A stretch of 8,825 nt of DNA from Bacillota bacterium (GTDB lineage: Bacteria; Bacillota; Clostridia; Peptostreptococcales; Natronincolaceae): positions 1-8,825 of the forward strand of contig JAEWHG010000041.1 of NCBI GenBank assembly GCA_023387935.1, in the 5' to 3' direction. Each line of letters begins with the position of its first letter. Within the stretch, counting starts at the first letter, position 1. Positions 6,979-8,825 of the stretch are shown here, in pieces. Under the pieces are notes generated by a model. The model saw only the letters and a program-made list of their open reading frames with translations. It did no database searches and had not been told where the DNA came from. Both the position numbers and the translations under genes were made by a program.

Positions 6979-6987
6979 CTCTCCTTT
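6979..6987 (-). promoter_or_regulatory. Ribosome binding site deciding the IIA start
   Basis: AAAGGAGAG on the minus strand lies 6 nt before ATG 6972 and overlaps the TAA of the GH4 gene (6988-6986). No comparable site precedes the longer start at 7059, so this fixes the short IIA protein. Confidence 0.8.
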
Positions 6988-8329
6988 ATCGATTTGCATT
7001 ATAGAGCTCTTTAGTGAAAAATCTCGGTAAATGCTCCTTATTAGCTTCAAGCATTTCATCTAGTAACTTATGTCCTAATGCATCATTTGCTATAAGAGGG
7101 TTTAATGTCATAGCAAGTAGTGCTTTTTCATAGTTCCCCTCTACAGCTGCTTCAGCTCCCTGTATTTCAAATGCCTTTATTTGATTAATTAAACCTTTTA
7201 TACTCAGTGGAAACTCCTCTATAAATTGATAGGGTATTGGTCCATCCTTCGTAATATAACTGCTAATTTCTATGGCATAATCCGATGGAAAGTCTTTAAT
7301 CGTATCCCTATTAATTGTATTTACCACCTGCAAATCACCTTTGTTATTATAAATTGAAGATATTAAATTACATGCTACATCAGAATAATATGCGCCCCCT
7401 CTTTTTTCTAACTCCTTGGGTTTCATATTTAATTCTGTATTTTTATAGATATTAAATAACTCTGATTCTGTTTGAATAACTTCATCGGCTCTTGTAATTC
7501 CTTTTTTATATTGATCCAATTGATTTTCTAGCATTTGTTGCTGCTTATAATAATATTTATGGTATGGACATGGAATTAACTTTAATGCCCTTAAAAAGCT
7601 TTCATCCCATTCCATTGGATCTATGTTTTTCATATTAACTGAAATAGAATTAGCAATGTATTTTTCAAAAACTTCTGATGTCCTATTTTGGTCATCCACA
7701 AATATATTAAATCCATATACCATATGGTTTAAACCAGCAAAATCAATTCTTATTCTATCGTAATCTATGTCTAAAATCTCAGCTATACCTCTTTCTATAC
7801 CTACAGGCACATTGCAAAGACCAACGAATTTTCTATGCTTTGAATATCTAATTAAGGCTTCCATAACCATTCCAACAGGATTTGTAAAGTTAATTAACCA
7901 TCCATTCGGACATAATTCATTCATTTCATTAGCTATTTCTAATATTATAGGTATCGTTCTTAATCCCTTAAATAAACCACCCGCCCCATTGGTTTCTTGA
8001 CCGATAAATCCATAGGTCAATGGAATCCTTTCATCCTTAGCTCTTGCCTTCAATTGTCCTACTCTAATTTGTATTGTTACAAAATCTGCATCTTTCATTG
8101 CCTTTTTTCTATCTGTCGTTGTAAATATCTTCATTGGTATATTTGCTTTATTTACCATCCTTTTTGCTAAATCTCCAATAATTTCAAGTTTTTCTAAACC
8201 TTCTTCTATATCTACAAGCCATAATTCATCTACAGGCAATTCATTATATCTATTTATTAAGCCTTCTAAAAACTCAGGCGTATATGAGGAGCCACCACCT
8301 ATTGTAGCTATTTTGAGGGATTTATTCAT
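6986..8329 (-). CDS. Glycoside hydrolase family 4, 6-phospho-beta-glucosidase type
   Basis: This cytosolic hydrolase of 447 residues cleaves 6-phosphorylated disaccharides by the NAD+- and divalent-metal-dependent redox/elimination mechanism of GH4. The Rossmann nucleotide site is at the N-terminus (KIATIGGGSSYTPEF, 6-20). Other family motifs are GQETNGAGG (110-118), NFTNPVGM (147-154), GLCNVPVG (170-177) with metal ligand C172, AGLNHMVYG (198-206) with metal ligand H202, and GGAYYSDVA (311-319). The overall pattern is that of CelF/ChbF/LicH (cellobiose-6-P or diacetylchitobiose-6-P). It is less like the alpha-glucosidase or alpha-galactosidase branches. AAAGGAG (8338-8344) precedes the ATG by 8 nt. 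It lies between IIC and IIA genes of the lactose/cellobiose PTS family, as in lic- and cel-type operons, although B. subtilis has the order licBCAH. The exact sugar (gluco- or N-acetylglucosamine type) cannot be read from these motifs. Confidence 0.93.
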   Translation of the reverse strand: MNKSLKIATIGGGSSYTPEFLEGLINRYNELPVDELWLVDIEEGLEKLEIIGDLAKRMVNKANIPMKIFTTTDRKKAMKDADFVTIQIRVGQLKARAKDERIPLTYGFIGQETNGAGGLFKGLRTIPIILEIANEMNELCPNGWLINFTNPVGMVMEALIRYSKHRKFVGLCNVPVGIERGIAEILDIDYDRIRIDFAGLNHMVYGFNIFVDDQNRTSEVFEKYIANSISVNMKNIDPMEWDESFLRALKLIPCPYHKYYYKQQQMLENQLDQYKKGITRADEVIQTESELFNIYKNTELNMKPKELEKRGGAYYSDVACNLISSIYNNKGDLQVVNTINRDTIKDFPSDYAIEISSYITKDGPIPYQFIEEFPLSIKGLINQIKAFEIQGAEAAVEGNYEKALLAMTLNPLIANDALGHKLLDEMLEANKEHLPRFFTKELYNANR

Positions 8330-8351
8330 ATAGTCAACTCCTTTAGATTAA

Positions 8352-8386
8352 CTAGAAGGGACCTTTATGGTCCCTTACCCTTCTAG
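8352..8386 (-). repeat. Intercistronic inverted repeat with a 6-nt asymmetric insert, between IIC and GH4
   Basis: CTAGAAGGGACC (8352-8363) is the exact reverse complement of GGTCCC (8369-8374) plus TTCTAG (8381-8386), once the six bases TTACCC (8375-8380) are removed; the loop is TTTAT. As mRNA (minus strand) this is a 12-bp stem with a 6-nt bulge GGGUAA on the 5' side. Because AAGGG occurs twice on that side, two other pairings compete: a 9-bp stem (8352-8360 with 8378-8386) and an 8-bp stem (8356-8363 with 8369-8376). The IIC stop codon is inside the outer arm. No U-run follows, so a full terminator is unlikely. A role in mRNA processing, stabilisation or damped expression is possible. Confidence 0.75.
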
Positions 8387-8825
8387 CCCTTTACTCCTTC
8401 TTTTTCTCTTTCATTTACTTGTTTATCTGCTAACTTTACAAATGGAATATATATCAATGTTGCTACAACTAAATTTAATATAGATACCAATGCCGCCATA
8501 ATACTACCGAATCCTTTAGCACCAGTTGCTAAAAATGCTCCAATACCTACAGGTGTAATCCAAGGTATTTGTACATACGTTGCTGGTACTATTCCTGTAG
8601 CCGTAGCTATATAAGCAATTAAGGATAATATGCCAGGTACTAATAAAAACGGAATAAACAAAATAGGATTTAATACTAATGGAAGCCCATACATTACAGA
8701 CTCATTAATCTGGAATATTCCAAGTGGAAATGAAAGTTTAGCCACCTCTTTATATTCCTTTCTCTTCTTTACAACCATAAAAATTGCAATCATTAAAGAT
8801 AATGTTGCACCAGATCCACCAATAT
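8383..8825 (-). CDS. PTS lactose/cellobiose-family IIC permease, 5' end cut off by the window
   Basis: This is the C-terminal 146 residues of the membrane channel subunit of a lactose/cellobiose/chitobiose-type PTS. It moves the disaccharide across the membrane while the sugar is phosphorylated by a IIB. The frame stays open to the window edge and reads GGSGATLSL before the internal Met at 8793, a motif found inside family members, so that Met is not the start. The conserved NESVMYGLPLVLNPILFIPF segment carries the family glutamate, though the usual NEP reads NES here. Then come hydrophobic helices, PWITPVGIGAFLATG, a final helix near NLVVATLIYIPF and a charged cytosolic tail (DKQVNEREKEG). 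Family length is about 420-450, so roughly two thirds is missing. It is upstream of the GH4 gene in the same operon; a IIB gene may lie beyond the edge. Confidence 0.93.
   Translation of the reverse strand, partial: IGGSGATLSLMIAIFMVVKKRKEYKEVAKLSFPLGIFQINESVMYGLPLVLNPILFIPFLLVPGILSLIAYIATATGIVPATYVQIPWITPVGIGAFLATGAKGFGSIMAALVSILNLVVATLIYIPFVKLADKQVNEREKEGVKG

Noticed and set aside
6973..7059. 29-residue N-terminal extension of the IIA protein
   Set aside because: It lies mostly inside the 3' end of the GH4 gene, has no family similarity and no good ribosome binding site. ATG 6972 has AAAGGAGAG at the correct distance and the expected IIA N-terminus.
8383..8793. Treating the Met at 8793 as the start of a complete 136-residue membrane protein
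   Set aside because: The frame is open to the window edge and the residues before this Met (GGSGATLSL) belong to the conserved IIC body, so the gene is cut by the window.

Overview
The window is AT-rich throughout, with strong AGGAGG-type ribosome binding sites, short intergenic gaps, a TTG start and Firmicute-type PTS proteins (HPr with His15 and Ser46). Together these suggest a low-GC Firmicute, most likely a member of the Clostridia. I cannot name the species. There are eight protein genes, one of them cut by the right edge. I found no tRNA, rRNA, CRISPR array or mobile element.

Left part (1-3280): an iron-uptake locus. A minus-strand DtxR/MntR-family metalloregulator (235-732) is divergent from feoA-feoB (872-3279, plus strand). 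The 139-bp gap between them holds a convincing feoA promoter and two inverted repeats that could be operators. FeoB is the membrane Fe(II) transporter with a cytosolic G-domain, and FeoA is its small SH3-like partner. The likely circuit is metal-dependent repression of feoAB by the adjacent regulator. That regulator carries the full MntR-type metal ligand set, so its true metal is an open question.

Middle (3280-3538): a convergent intergenic region with two hairpins. One, with a T-run, is a clear minus-strand terminator ending the PTS operon. The other is a long stem that probably ends or protects the feoAB transcript.

Right part (3539-8825): a compact minus-strand operon. In transcription order it is PTS lactose/cellobiose-family IIC (partial), a GH4 6-phospho-glycosidase, lactose/cellobiose-family IIA, a DUF871/MupG-type 6-phospho-N-acetylmuramidase, HPr (ptsH) and enzyme I (ptsI). 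Gaps are short or overlapping, and Shine-Dalgarno sequences run over the preceding stop codons. The operon therefore encodes most of a phosphorelay (EI to HPr to IIA, then a IIB not seen here, then IIC) together with two hydrolases that would act on the imported phosphodisaccharide. MupG suggests amino-sugar or peptidoglycan-derived disaccharides; GH4 suggests cellobiose- or chitobiose-like sugars. The substrate cannot be settled from sequence. IIB, any sugar-specific regulator and the operon promoter presumably lie beyond the right edge.

The points most worth a second look are the combination of general PTS enzymes with MupG and GH4 in one operon, the asymmetric intercistronic hairpin between IIC and GH4, and the MntR-like regulator facing an iron transporter with a dyad over the feoA -35 box. 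I do not see a wholly new type of system; most genes belong to well-known families.
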